Assembly (NCBI RefSeq): GCF_041431135.1
Contig: NZ_CP107799.1
Coordinates: 5,394,001 to 5,458,000, forward strand
DNA from: Streptomyces sp. NBC_00554
GTDB taxonomy: Bacteria; Actinomycetota; Actinomycetes; Streptomycetales; Streptomycetaceae
Direction: 5' to 3'
DNA: 64,000 nt
Position 1 is the stretch's first letter, and every line of letters starts with the position of its first letter. This document shows positions 55,918-64,000 of this stretch, one piece after another. Below the pieces are notes generated by a model. The model searched no databases and was not told the DNA's origin. It worked only from the letters and a program-made list of their open reading frames with translations. A program made the position numbers and the translations under genes.

Positions 55918-56504
55918 GGCCGAGATCCTCGCTCATGCCTCTGACATCGGCGGAGCCAATCCGCCAAAGCTGTCGGCGGAGCGGCGTGGTCGGCGCCGGC
56001 AGGCGCGGGGTCGAGCGTTTCCGGGTCGAAGCCGGCGTCGGTCAGGACAGCGGCGGCCACTCCTCGGCCGACCCGGGAAAGACCGATCAGCAGGTCCTCG
56101 CAGTCGATGCGGTCGGATCCGTGCTGTTCGGACCGTGCCTCCGCGATGTCGATGGCCTTGCGGGAGTAGGGAGTCCAGGCGATCCGTTCGGCTGCTTGGG
56201 ATGCCCCCATGCTCAGGTGGGTTCCGACAGACTGGTGGACCGTTTCCGGTGAGACGCCGGCGGTCTGCAGGAGCCGGGTGGCGCTGTTGTCCTCTGCGGT
56301 CAGCCCCCACAACAGGTGCTCGGTGCCGATGTAGTTGTTGCGATGGTGCACTGCCGCCTGCTTGACGTGGACCATCGCCTGGCGGAGTTCGTCGGTCATC
56401 GCCTCGGGGCTGTAGCGCTTGTGAGGGGCGTGGAAGCGCTGCTGGACCGCCTGTCGGGTGACACCCAGGGCGGTGCCGATGTCTGTCCATGGGTTGCCGT
56501 GCAT
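55914..56504 (-). CDS. Clp N-domain protein with HTH, 5' end uncertain
   Basis: 196 aa from the first ATG. A helix-turn-helix (WTDIGTALGVTRQAVQQRFH) is followed by a Clp repeat domain (RQAMVHVKQAAVHHRNNYIG, TEHLLWGLTAEDNSATRLL, TPYSRKAIDIAEARS). Sensible coding continues upstream in the same frame for ~47 codons (IAATAEQIEAFLDLPQSTRL, DDLVEDYVEHCR) to a TGA near 56650, with no start codon. The true start is therefore either lost or frameshifted, and the protein may be N-terminally truncated. Probably a stress-related regulator. Confidence 0.75.
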   Translation of the reverse strand: MHGNPWTDIGTALGVTRQAVQQRFHAPHKRYSPEAMTDELRQAMVHVKQAAVHHRNNYIGTEHLLWGLTAEDNSATRLLQTAGVSPETVHQSVGTHLSMGASQAAERIAWTPYSRKAIDIAEARSEQHGSDRIDCEDLLIGLSRVGRGVAAAVLTDAGFDPETLDPAPAGADHAAPPTALADWLRRCQRHERGSRP

Positions 56505-56834
56505 CCGGCAGTGCTCGACGTAATCCTCGACCAGGTCGTCTGCCAGTGCCTGCAGTTGGCCTGCGAGTCGGGTGCTCTGGGGAAGGTCCAGGAAGGCTTC
56601 GATCTGTTCGGCCGTGGCGGCGATGGTTTTGCCGAGCCGGGTGAGATGTCAACTCACTCGCCCGGAGATCTCCGAGACTGCCCGGACATCACAGGGGCAG
56701 GGCACGGGGTCCGTGTCGTCCTGTCCCAGATAAGTGTGGGCGGGGCGATGTCCTGACCTGCGGTGCCTGGAGGTTGTTCGGGACGAATTGACGGCTGGCG
56801 TCCCACTCAACCGTAGGCAGTTGCTCTTCTGGCA
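56505..56834. other. 330-bp spacer including upstream coding remnant
   Basis: 56505-56650 is the apparent missing N-terminal coding of the Clp-N gene (minus strand). The remaining ~185 bp hold no gene; TTGACA on the minus strand near 56649 could be a -35 element but no clear -10 was found. Confidence 0.5.
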
Positions 56835-57545
56835 TCAGGTGGTTTCGTTGCCCAGTGGGTAGCCGATCTCGGCAATGTCCTTTGTCAGGGCGTCCATCGC
56901 GACCTCAGGGTTCAAAGCGGCAACCACGTCGCTCGTCAGGGGATGCAGTGCAAACACGTGCTGAATGGCTGCGAGCGACACCGGGATTTCGTAGTAGTCC
57001 TCGGCGAAGCGCTGGAACGCTTCCGGAGACCGGTCGGCCAGCAACCGGAACAAGTGTTCGGAGCCATCCGGATCGCCGGCACCGTCGTCAGGGAACTCGA
57101 TCGTCCCCACATTCCAAGCTCCATCGCCCACCTCCCGCCATGCGCAGGCGGTCACGACGGGCATCCCGTCCTCGTCGGCGAACGCGGGCTCCTCGACGCA
57201 GGAGCGGAAGACTTCCGGGACGTTGTCCAGCACGCCCGGCCACGGCCCGTCGTTGGCATAGGGGCTCATGTGTGACTCGTGTGCGAAGCCACGGATGTAG
57301 GCACCGACGGCCGAGAAGACGATGGAAAACTCGTCGCCCGATCCGTCGCGCATCGAGGCCACCTTTTTCCCGGCGGACCAGTGCGCGTCGAAGGAGTAGT
57401 GCCGATCGGCCCATTCCGGGCTGAGTATCGCTTCCAGCATCGCCATCGAGCGGCAGTGATCGCGAAGCGCGGAAATCTCGGGCAGTTGCCGAGCAACATC
57501 GTGAATGGTCACGTCTGCATCCAACATCAGGGGTCTGACAGCCAT
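56835..57545 (-). CDS. conserved protein of unknown function (236 aa)
   Basis: A soluble acidic protein with HYSFDAHWSAGKKVASMRDG, SGDEFSIVFSAVGAYIRGF, GPWPGVLDNVPEVFRSCVEE and FAEDYYEIPVSL. I recall related proteins in other Streptomyces but no function. The surroundings are patchy accessory genes, where immunity proteins are common, but no toxin is next to it. Starts at ATG 57545. No membrane segment or known motif. Confidence 0.7.
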   Translation of the reverse strand: MAVRPLMLDADVTIHDVARQLPEISALRDHCRSMAMLEAILSPEWADRHYSFDAHWSAGKKVASMRDGSGDEFSIVFSAVGAYIRGFAHESHMSPYANDGPWPGVLDNVPEVFRSCVEEPAFADEDGMPVVTACAWREVGDGAWNVGTIEFPDDGAGDPDGSEHLFRLLADRSPEAFQRFAEDYYEIPVSLAAIQHVFALHPLTSDVVAALNPEVAMDALTKDIAEIGYPLGNETT

Positions 57546-57750
57546 GGCGGCGCGGAGTATCGGGCGACTCGGCGCACGAAGGTGCCGATACGTCGGTCAG
57601 GACCTCGTTCTGGGAGAGCACGGACCGCAAGCCATCGAGCTGCTCAACGAGCGGGAGTCGACCGAGCATCCGTACGCCCTATCACGAACAGCCGCCCTCA
57701 CAAGGCGCGTTGGCAGCAAGCGGGCGTCCCAACCCGCGAGGCGGGCAAGG

Positions 57751-58263
57751 TCAGGACCGCGCGGTCCGGAACGCGAGATACCGGTTGAAGGCTTCGTGGC
57801 TGTCGGAGGTGAAGCGCCACTCCAGCAGGGCCGACCGCAGCTCCGGCTCGGTCAGCCAGCCATGCCAGGCGACCTCATCAGGATCGGCGGCCACCGTGTC
57901 CGGCACCACGGCTTCGTGCACGCCGAGCCAGTGAGGGCTCAAACCGCTGCGGTTGAGGAACGTGAACAGCAAGCGCGGCAGCACGCGGATGCCCAGCTCT
58001 TCGGCCAGCTCCCGCGCGGCGGCCTGTTCATAGGACTCACCGACATCCACGGCGCCACCGACCACGACCTCGTAATGCCCGGGGAAGCGCGACAGCTGCT
58101 CCGACCGCCGGTGAACGAGGATCCGCCCACGCTCATCACGACACACCGTCACGGCGACCCGGTGCAGCCAACCCTCCCGGATGGCCTGCCGGCGGCTGAC
58201 CACCACCCCCAGCACACGATCTTGATCGTCGACACGCTCCACCAGCTCGTCCACGACGCACAC
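57751..58263 (-). CDS. NUDIX hydrolase
   Basis: A 170-aa protein with a complete NUDIX box, GAVDVGESYEQAAARELAEE followed by LGI, preceded by HRVAVTVCRDERGRILVHRR, the IPP-isomerase-like/Nudix start. It hydrolyses nucleoside diphosphate-type substrates. GTG 58263 gives the usual length; another GTG is three codons further in. Divergent from the XRE regulator gene. Confidence 0.85.
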   Translation of the reverse strand: MCVVDELVERVDDQDRVLGVVVSRRQAIREGWLHRVAVTVCRDERGRILVHRRSEQLSRFPGHYEVVVGGAVDVGESYEQAAARELAEELGIRVLPRLLFTFLNRSGLSPHWLGVHEAVVPDTVAADPDEVAWHGWLTEPELRSALLEWRFTSDSHEAFNRYLAFRTARS

Positions 58264-58424
58264 CCTGGCAGAGCCCACTGACAACGCCGCTTCTCGGAGC
58301 CCCGAGGCTGACCCAGGCGAACCTGCACCAGGAGGCCGGACGCGGATGACGACAGTTGTCGTGCAAATACGACACCTATCGTGCTCAGGCTCAGTCACCG
58401 CGGCCGGCGTGGCGTAGCGCACTT

Positions 58425-58444
58425 TTGCAAGCGGCTGCTTGCAA
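58425..58444. promoter_or_regulatory. perfect palindrome upstream of the XRE gene
   Basis: TTGCAAGC-GGCT-GCTTGCAA lies 30 bp before the ATG of the XRE-family regulator, facing the NUDIX gene. Probably an autoregulatory operator. Confidence 0.65.
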
Positions 58445-58474
58445 TTGTTAGCAGGGGTGCGGCAGGGTAGAGGC

Positions 58475-59023
58475 ATGGCATCGCTCAACGTCGGCAATCT
58501 CGGTGAGTATCTGCGTGAACAGCGGCGCAATGCGCAGCTGTCGCTCAGGCAGCTCGCCGATGCCGCCGGGGTGTCCAATCCGTATCTGAGCCAGATCGAG
58601 CGCGGGCTGCGCAAGCCGAGCGCGGAGGTGTTGCAGCAGGTCGCCAAGGCACTGCGGATCTCCGCCGAGACGCTGTACGTGCGAGCCGGCATCCTCGACG
58701 CCGAGCGGGACCGGGACGAGGTGGAGACGCGCGCCGTCATCCTCGCCGATCCCACGCTGAACGAGCGGCAGAAGCAGGTGCTGCTCCAGATCTACGAGTC
58801 CTTCCGCAAGGAGAACGGGTTCGAGATCACCCAGGTGGACGAGGGCGATCAGGGTGTCGACGCCGATGTGCGGCACGCTGACGTACGGCACGACGACGTA
58901 CATCTGGATCAGGACATATCGGATGCGGAACACCCGGGACCGGGGAGCGCAGCGGACACCGCCGTCCGCGGCCCGCGCACGACCGACGGCAGTGATGCCG
59001 GTCCGCAGCAGACCGCCAGTTGA
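58475..59023 (+). CDS. XRE-family DNA-binding protein
   Basis: A 182-aa protein. Helix-turn-helix about 10-65: LGEYLREQRRNAQLSLRQLA, VSNPYLSQIERGLRKPS. A second conserved block, ILADPTLNERQKQVLLQIYE, follows, and then an acidic His/Asp/Val-rich variable tail with repeated DVRH units. Widespread in Streptomyces, often upstream of an HbhA-like gene as here. ATG 58475 chosen because the conserved MASLNVGNLGEYL begins there. Confidence 0.85.
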   Translation: MASLNVGNLGEYLREQRRNAQLSLRQLADAAGVSNPYLSQIERGLRKPSAEVLQQVAKALRISAETLYVRAGILDAERDRDEVETRAVILADPTLNERQKQVLLQIYESFRKENGFEITQVDEGDQGVDADVRHADVRHDDVHLDQDISDAEHPGPGSAADTAVRGPRTTDGSDAGPQQTAS

Positions 59024-59186
59024 CGAGATCCACAGCAACACCAGTTCGGTCGACGAGAACCACACGCAACACCGGTTGACGCGAACGACACGCACCGCCA
59101 GCACCGCAGGCAGCACCGCCGACCGGCAGGTCTCCCCGCGGACCGACCAAACCCTCAGCTGAACGCGAATCCGGGAGGACCATCGC

Positions 59187-59786
59187 ATGGCCATCACCGA
59201 CGACATCCGCAAGGCCGCCACGGACCCGACCCCGCTCTACTTCCTCGCCGGCACCGCTGAACTGGCCGTTCAGCAGGCCAAGAAGGTGCCCGGGATCGTG
59301 GAGCAGATCCGTACCGAGGCCCCGGCCCGGATCGAGACGGTCCGCAGCTTCGACCCGAACGCCGCCCAGGAGAAGGCCGCCACCCGCGCCAAGGAGGCGC
59401 AGGAGACGATCCAGTCCAAGGTGACGGAGTTCATCAGCACCCTCGACACCGACCTGAAGAAGATCGGTGAGTCCGCTCAGGACCTCGCCCTGCGCAGCGT
59501 CGGCGTCGCCGCCGAGTACGCCGTGAAGGCCCGCGAGACCTACGAGAAGGTCGCCGAGCAGGGCGAGCAGGCCGTGAAGACCTGGCGTGGCGAGGCCGCC
59601 GAGGAGATCGAGGAGCTGGCCGTCGCCGTCGAGCCGAAGGCCGAGCCGGTCGAGGTCAAGGACGAGCCGAAGCCGGTCGCGGTCGTGGCCGAGCCCGCTC
59701 CGGCCAAGAAGACCGCGGCGAAGAAGGCCCCGGCTGCCAAGAAGACGACCACCGCCGCCAAGAAGACCACTCCGCCGGCGAAGTAG
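59187..59786 (+). CDS. HbhA-like alpha-helical protein with lysine/alanine-rich tail
   Basis: A 199-aa protein. DPTPLYFLAGTAELAVQQAK, a long coiled-coil region (about 40-150) and a C-terminal KKTAAKKAPAAKKTTTAAKK repeat match the mycobacterial heparin-binding haemagglutinin family. The basic tail binds polyanions or DNA, and the helical part may touch membranes. The ATG is preceded by GGGAGGACC. Followed by a terminator. Confidence 0.87.
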   Translation: MAITDDIRKAATDPTPLYFLAGTAELAVQQAKKVPGIVEQIRTEAPARIETVRSFDPNAAQEKAATRAKEAQETIQSKVTEFISTLDTDLKKIGESAQDLALRSVGVAAEYAVKARETYEKVAEQGEQAVKTWRGEAAEEIEELAVAVEPKAEPVEVKDEPKPVAVVAEPAPAKKTAAKKAPAAKKTTTAAKKTTPPAK

Positions 59787-59855
59787 GCGGGAGCGGGCAG
59801 CGGTGGCAAGCGGTCGGCGTCACGCCGACGGCGGCGGCCGCATCAAGCCGATGAC

Positions 59856-59890
59856 AACGGGCCGGGCACTCTCAGAGTTCCCGGCCCGTT
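59856..59890 (+). terminator. terminator after the HbhA-like gene
   Basis: AACGGGCCGGG (59856-59866) pairs with 59880-59890 around a 13-nt loop. Confidence 0.82.
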
Positions 59891-59929
59891 CTCCGGGTAC
59901 GGTGGCGTAGAGACGACTCGAATCGGGCG

Positions 59930-60277
59930 GTGGGCATTGTGCTGTTGACGGCATTCAGCGGCTTCATGTCGGTGATCTTCCTTGCCATGCTGGTGCTCGC
60001 CGTGGTGGCACTGGTGATGGCCGCGCTGGCCCGCGACGACGCGTACCGCGCCGCAGACAAGCAGAACAAGATGTTCTGGCTGATCATCCTGGGCGTCACG
60101 GTCGCCGTGAACCTCCTGGTCCCGATGATCTTCCTGCAGATCGCGGGCCTGGTCGCCACGATTGTCTTCTTCGTGGACGTACGCCCCGCGATCCGCCAGG
60201 TCTCCGGCGGTGGCGGCGGCCGCCGCGGCGGAAGCAGCAGCGACGGCCCGTACGGCCCCTACAACGGCGGCCGGTAA
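59930..60277 (+). CDS. DUF2516 membrane protein
   Basis: A 115-aa protein with two membrane regions (about 8-33 and 48-78) joined by a short charged loop (ARDDAYRAADKQNK) and a Gly/Ser/Arg-rich cytosolic tail ending YGPYNGGR, the DUF2516 pattern. Function unknown. GTG 59930 taken as start; GTG 59939 is also possible. Confidence 0.82.
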   Translation: MGIVLLTAFSGFMSVIFLAMLVLAVVALVMAALARDDAYRAADKQNKMFWLIILGVTVAVNLLVPMIFLQIAGLVATIVFFVDVRPAIRQVSGGGGGRRGGSSSDGPYGPYNGGR

Positions 60278-60286
60278 ACACCACAG

Positions 60287-60342
60287 ACCGCCACAGGCCG
60301 CCGTACGACTGTTGCAACAGTCGTACGGCGGCCTGTGGCGGT
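60287..60342. terminator. 56-bp perfect palindrome between convergent genes
   Basis: A 28-bp arm beginning ACCGCCACAGGCCGCCGTAC is followed directly by its exact complement with no loop. It separates the DUF2516 gene from the convergent phosphatase gene and should terminate both transcripts. Confidence 0.9.
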
Positions 60343-60357
60343 TACTGCTTGTGGTGG

Positions 60358-61692
60358 TTACTGCTTGCGGTCCAGCAACAGCACCGCCACGTCGTCCGTC
60401 AGCTCACCGCCGTTGAGTTCGCGCACCTCGTTCACCGCCGCGCGCAGGAGTTCCTCGCCCTCGAGGCCCTGGGCGAGCTGGCGGCGGACCATGTCCACCA
60501 TGCCGTCCTGGCCGAGCCGCTGGTTGCCCTGGCCGATGCGGCCCTCGATGAGGCCGTCGGTGTAGAGCATCAGGCTCCAGGCGCCGCCCAGCTCCACCTG
60601 CTGGCGCGGCCAGCGGGCGCCGGGCAGCAGGCCGAGCGCCGGACCGCCGTTCTCGTACGGCAGCAGCTGGGCCGGGCGGCCCGGGCGGGCGATCAGCGGG
60701 GACGGGTGGCCGGCCAGGCAGAGCCCGGCGCGGCGGCCGTCCGGCGAGATGTCCACCGTGCAGAGCGTCGCGAAGATCTCGTCGTTGTCGCGCTCGTGTT
60801 CCAGGACCTGCTGGAGGGTGGAGAGCAGCTCGTCCCCGCACAGGCCCGCGAAGGTCAGCGCGCGCCAGGCGATGCGCAGCTCCACGCCGAGCGCCGCCTC
60901 GTCGGGCCCGTGCCCGCAGACGTCGCCGATCATCGCGTGCACGGTGCCGTCGGACGTACGGACCGTGTCGTAGAAGTCGCCGCCGAGCAGGGCCCGGGAG
61001 CGGCCGGGGCGGTAGCGCGCGGCGAAGCGGAGCGGGGAGCCCTCCAGGAGCGGCGTGGGCAGCAGCCCCCGCTCCAGACGGGCGTTCTCCTGGGCGCGCA
61101 GGCGGGACTCGGTGAGGCGCCGCTCGGCCCTGTCGGAACGTTTCCTCTCCACCGCGTACCGGATCGCGCGGCTCAGCAGCCGTGCGTCCAGTTCGTCGCG
61201 GAACAGGTAGTCCTGGGCGCCGACGCGCACCGCTTCGGTGCCGCGCTCGGCGTCCCCGGACGCGGTGAGCGCGAGGACGGCGTGCCGGGGCGCGAGCCGC
61301 AGCACGTGCTTGAGCGTGGCCAGCTCGTCGTCGGCCTCGGGGGAGCGGCCCGGGGCCGGCAGGGCGAGGTCGAGCAGGATGCAGTGGACGTCGTCGGTGA
61401 GCAGCCGCTCGGCCTCGGTGAGGTTGCGGGCGCTGCGGATCCGGATCGGCTTGCCCGTGGCGTCGAGCATTTCGGGCACGCTGAGCGAACCCGCCGGGTC
61501 GTCCTCGATGACCAGCAGGGTCAGGTGGGTCGTGGCGGCGCTGTCGGCAGGGGCCGCGGCGCCGGTCGCCGATCCCGACCCGGCGGGCTCGCCGGGTTCG
61601 ACTCCGGGTGGACCGCCGGGTGAGAAGGCGGCAGGAGCCTGACCACTTTCCACGGCCGGGATCGCTCTCTGCCGCGGTATGGGTGCGGGCAT
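60358..61692 (-). CDS. SpoIIE/RsbU-type PP2C phosphatase with receiver domain
   Basis: A 444-aa protein. A Pro/Ala-rich N-terminus (1-55), then a receiver-like domain (VIEDDPAG, ILLDLALPAPG as acceptor region, GAQDYLFRDEL), a coiled-coil linker, and a PP2C-SpoIIE domain with LLGGDFYDTVRT, IGDVCGHGPDEAALG, CLAGHPSPLI and LYTDGLIEGR. It would dephosphorylate an anti-sigma antagonist when its receiver is switched. The ATG at 61692 follows GGGAAGGAA. No partner anti-sigma gene is adjacent. Confidence 0.88.
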   Translation of the reverse strand: MPAPIPRQRAIPAVESGQAPAAFSPGGPPGVEPGEPAGSGSATGAAAPADSAATTHLTLLVIEDDPAGSLSVPEMLDATGKPIRIRSARNLTEAERLLTDDVHCILLDLALPAPGRSPEADDELATLKHVLRLAPRHAVLALTASGDAERGTEAVRVGAQDYLFRDELDARLLSRAIRYAVERKRSDRAERRLTESRLRAQENARLERGLLPTPLLEGSPLRFAARYRPGRSRALLGGDFYDTVRTSDGTVHAMIGDVCGHGPDEAALGVELRIAWRALTFAGLCGDELLSTLQQVLEHERDNDEIFATLCTVDISPDGRRAGLCLAGHPSPLIARPGRPAQLLPYENGGPALGLLPGARWPRQQVELGGAWSLMLYTDGLIEGRIGQGNQRLGQDGMVDMVRRQLAQGLEGEELLRAAVNEVRELNGGELTDDVAVLLLDRKQ

Positions 61693-62032
61693 CGTCTGGG
61701 TTCCTTCCCTCCCCCCGAGGGCTGGTGGGGCGAAAGGCCTCGCACCACCGACCGGGACCATAGCGTTAGCCGGTGCCGTAACGGAATGGTGTACCGCACG
61801 GGGTCTGGCAAACAGCCACCGTCATATGCCGCATCCTGTAACGCACTTGGACAGGACGGGGCTCCGACAGGGATGACGAAGGTCACGTCACCGAGGTTGC
61901 GCGGCGAACACAACCGTGCGCTGTGTCACGTGGGACAGGTCACTCCGGACAGGCCGCACCGAGTAGGGCAATTCGGGCAGTTCGCTGGTCAGGGTGGACA
62001 CCGGCATCGCCGTGCGAGTCACGGGTCACGCG
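61693..62032. other. 340-bp spacer
   Basis: No gene seen on either strand. It should contain the phosphatase promoter (minus strand) and the 3' end of the NlpC/P60 transcript. Repeated GTCACGCGTCACGCGT lies at 62026-62041, at the NlpC/P60 stop. Confidence 0.5.
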
Positions 62033-63130
62033 TCACGCGTCCGGACGCACGACCCCCAGGATCGGCATCGAACCCGCGCCCGCGATCGTCACCGTGCGCC
62101 CGGGCCGGGGAGCGTGCACCATGGCGCCGTCGCCTATGTACATCGCGACATGGCTGGCGTCGTCGAAGTAGATGATCAGATCGCCGGGGCGCATGTCCTT
62201 GATGTCGATACGGGTGAGCTGCTTCCACTGCTCCTGCGAGGTGCGCGGAATCCCGTCGCCGGCGGACGCCCAGGCCTGGGAGGTCAGCCCCGAGCAGTCG
62301 TACGTCTTGGGGCCCTCGGCGCCCCACTCGTACGCCTTGCCGATCTGAGCGGTCGCGTACGCCACGGCCTTCTTGCCCTGTGCGGACGTCTCGCCGCTGC
62401 CCAGGGTGACGCCGGAGTTCAGCCAGGTCGTCTGCGCCTGGTACGCGGCCTCCTCCTCCAGCTTCGCCAGCCGCGCCTTCTCGTCCGCCTCCAGCTTCTC
62501 CGCGGCCGCGATCTGCTGCTTGACCTTCTTCTTGGCCTCGTCCTTGGCCTCGCGGTTGGACTCCAGCTTCGTCCACTGCGCGGAGGCGTCCTTCGCGTAC
62601 TGCTCCAAGTCCTGCTGGGTGCGCGTCATCTCGGCGAGCAGGCCCTCGGTCGCGTGCTCGCCCTGGCGCACCCGGCCCGCGCCGTCCAGGAACTCCTGCG
62701 GGTCCTCGCTCAGCCACAGCTGCGCCTCGGGCGTCAGCCCGCCACTGCGGTACTGCGCGCGGGCCGCGGCGCCCGCGAGGTCCTTCAAGTCGTCCAGTCT
62801 CTCCTGGCCCTCGACGATCTCGCGGGCCAGTCCGACGATCTGGGCGGACTGCTCCTTGACCTTCTCCTCCGCCGCGTTGTACGCGTCCGTCGCCACCGCG
62901 GCGGAGTGATAGAGGGTGTCCAGCTTCGTGCGTACGGCTTCAAGCTCCTTGTTGCTCACGGAGGTTGGCGAAGTGGGGGGCAGCGACAGATCCGGACTCG
63001 TCGTCCGGGTCGATGTCGGAGTCGGTGTCGGGCTCGCGTACGCCGGGCCGGATGTCGCCAGTACCGCGCAGGCGCATGCGCAGGCCAGCGCCATGGTCAC
63101 CGTGGTCAGGCTCCGCTTGCCGGATCCCAT
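62033..63130 (-). CDS. secreted NlpC/P60 peptidoglycan endopeptidase
   Basis: A 365-aa protein. A signal peptide (to about 33, SGPAYASP) and a Thr/Pro-rich linker are followed by a long coiled coil (about 57-235). The catalytic NlpC/P60 domain has Cys in KTYDCSGLTSQAW, His in DDASHVAMYIGDG, and a third residue in MVHAPRPG. It cleaves peptide stems of peptidoglycan, like the RipA/Cwl groups in actinobacteria. It does not carry an LysM or SH3 domain. Monocistronic by spacing. Confidence 0.92.
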   Translation of the reverse strand: MGSGKRSLTTVTMALACACACAVLATSGPAYASPTPTPTSTRTTSPDLSLPPTSPTSVSNKELEAVRTKLDTLYHSAAVATDAYNAAEEKVKEQSAQIVGLAREIVEGQERLDDLKDLAGAAARAQYRSGGLTPEAQLWLSEDPQEFLDGAGRVRQGEHATEGLLAEMTRTQQDLEQYAKDASAQWTKLESNREAKDEAKKKVKQQIAAAEKLEADEKARLAKLEEEAAYQAQTTWLNSGVTLGSGETSAQGKKAVAYATAQIGKAYEWGAEGPKTYDCSGLTSQAWASAGDGIPRTSQEQWKQLTRIDIKDMRPGDLIIYFDDASHVAMYIGDGAMVHAPRPGRTVTIAGAGSMPILGVVRPDA

Positions 63131-63317
63131 TTCCCCGCCCCCAAACTGATTGACCGTCAGTAACTTACGGACGCCCCCGGGATCGTGCCATGTCGGCGCG
63201 CAACACGACAGAGGCGAGCAAGAACTCCCTTTCCCCCTCCTCGCCCCGGCAAGACGATCTCCCCGTGATCTCCCCGCCTGTGTGACGAACGGCTCACACC
63301 CATCGTTCCCCCGCAGG

Positions 63318-64000
63318 TCACGCCCGGGGAGCCAACGCCTCCCAGCGCAGCGTCACTTCGCCCTGCCGCCAGCGGGATATCCCGTCCGTCACCGGCCAGT
63401 CGGCCGTCAGGTCGCGGACCGCCCGGATCCAGCGCTGCCGGGCGCCGTAGGAGGCGTAGGGCGCGGCGGCGGCCCAGGCGCGGTCGAAGTCGCGCAGGAA
63501 CGCGTGCACGGGCTCGCCCTGGACGTTGCGGTGGATGAGGGCCTTCGGGAGGCGCTCGGCGAGGTCGGACGGGCGGTCCAGGGAGCCGAGTCGGGTGGCG
63601 AAGGTGACCGTGCGCGGGCCCTCCGGGCCGAGGGCGACCCAGACGTGCCGGCGCCCGATCTCGTCGCAGGTGCCCTCGACCAGCAGGCCGCCGCGCGACC
63701 CGGCCGAGGGGTCCGCCGGTGCGAGGCGGGCGCACAGGCGTGCCCAGACGGCGGCGACCTGCTCCTCGTCGTACTGCCGGAGCACGTTGGCCGCCCGGAT
63801 GAGCAGGGGGCGGCCCGGCACCGGGACCTCGAAGCCGCCGTGCCGGAAGACCAGCCCCTCGCGCTCGTACGGGTGCGCGGCCGCGACCCGGGCCGGTTCG
63901 ATCTCGACGCCCACCACGCGCGTGCGTGGAGCGACGGTACGCAGGCGCTGGAGCAGTTCGACCGCGGTCCAGGGCGCGGCGCCATAGCCGAGGTCGACCG
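63318..64000 (-). CDS. class I SAM-dependent methyltransferase (5' end outside window)
   Basis: The frame runs open past the right edge. At the edge it reads VDLGYGAAPWTAVELLQRLR, the SAM-binding motif I, followed by VVGVEIEPARV (motif II acidic end). The C-terminal part has WIRAVRDLTADWP. About 227 residues are visible, and the N-terminal few tens are missing. Substrate unknown. Confidence 0.8.
   Translation of the reverse strand, partial: VDLGYGAAPWTAVELLQRLRTVAPRTRVVGVEIEPARVAAAHPYEREGLVFRHGGFEVPVPGRPLLIRAANVLRQYDEEQVAAVWARLCARLAPADPSAGSRGGLLVEGTCDEIGRRHVWVALGPEGPRTVTFATRLGSLDRPSDLAERLPKALIHRNVQGEPVHAFLRDFDRAWAAAAPYASYGARQRWIRAVRDLTADWPVTDGISRWRQGEVTLRWEALAPRA

Noticed and set aside
56316..56756. 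146-codon plus-strand frame over the Clp-N gene
   Set aside because: Opposite-strand shadow of conserved Clp-domain coding; no recognisable features.
63131..63317. Cyclic di-AMP (ydaO) riboswitch upstream of the NlpC/P60 gene
   Set aside because: Such riboswitches often precede cell-wall hydrolases in Streptomyces, but the conserved blocks were not found on the correct strand.

Overview
The window is high-GC actinobacterial chromosome and is almost certainly Streptomyces. The evidence is the extreme third-position GC bias, frequent GTG starts, mshD (mycothiol synthase), glnR, nur, rsiG, a devE/devA/devB cluster, and dispersed intergenic repeats familiar from Streptomyces genomes. Family names come from recognising protein motifs by eye; no database search was run. 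There are no rRNA or tRNA genes, no CRISPR array and no prophage. One complete IS110-family element is present.

Left part (1-7.2 kb): the tail of an ABC ATPase, an IS110 element wedged between it and its two membrane-protein genes, mshD, and a secreted 5'-nucleotidase. Accessory block 1 (7.2-17.8 kb): a 40-residue basic peptide gene, an ABC exporter, an orphan response regulator whose end overlaps the exporter gene by 88 bp, an SDR gene beside a decayed ECF sigma gene, an MBL-fold gene, three alpha/beta hydrolases and a large LuxR-type (LAL) regulator.

Conserved core (17.8-39.2 kb): an MprAB-like two-component system with a trypsin-like membrane protease, a LacI regulator, GlnR, a MoaD-like protein, a cysteine-rich leader peptide controlling thiosulfate sulfurtransferase cysA and a DUF1416 gene, a three-gene membrane-protein operon, a nitrobindin-like protein, a receiver lacking part of its fold, the nickel regulator Nur, YgfZ, Dtd, the anti-sigma-WhiG factor RsiG, an asparaginase and an Eis-like acetyltransferase. 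Many of these genes appear to be transcribed without a leader: a -10 hexamer lies 6-7 nt before the start codon.

The most interesting locus is 39.4-48.5 kb. Three DevA-type GntR regulators (devE, devA and a third) each sit divergent to a tiny membrane-protein gene, with palindromic operators between them. They are interleaved with a HAD phosphatase (devB), an APH-fold kinase, a double APH-fold kinase, and a membrane protein whose cytoplasmic domain resembles the effector domain of the regulators. devA, devB and devE are described developmental genes. The kinase/phosphatase/membrane-sensor extension looks undescribed and suggests a small phosphorylated signal sensed by a shared domain.

Right part (48.5-64 kb): a quinone oxidoreductase/TetR pair, a HelD-type RNA polymerase-recycling ATPase, an SDR, a nitroreductase-hemerythrin fusion, a 540-bp repeat-rich spacer, a patch of accessory genes (mycothiol-dependent isomerase-like, DUF6461, Clp-N/HTH, an unknown family, NUDIX), an XRE regulator, an HbhA-like protein, a DUF2516 membrane protein, a SpoIIE-type phosphatase with receiver, an NlpC/P60 cell-wall hydrolase, and a methyltransferase cut by the right edge.
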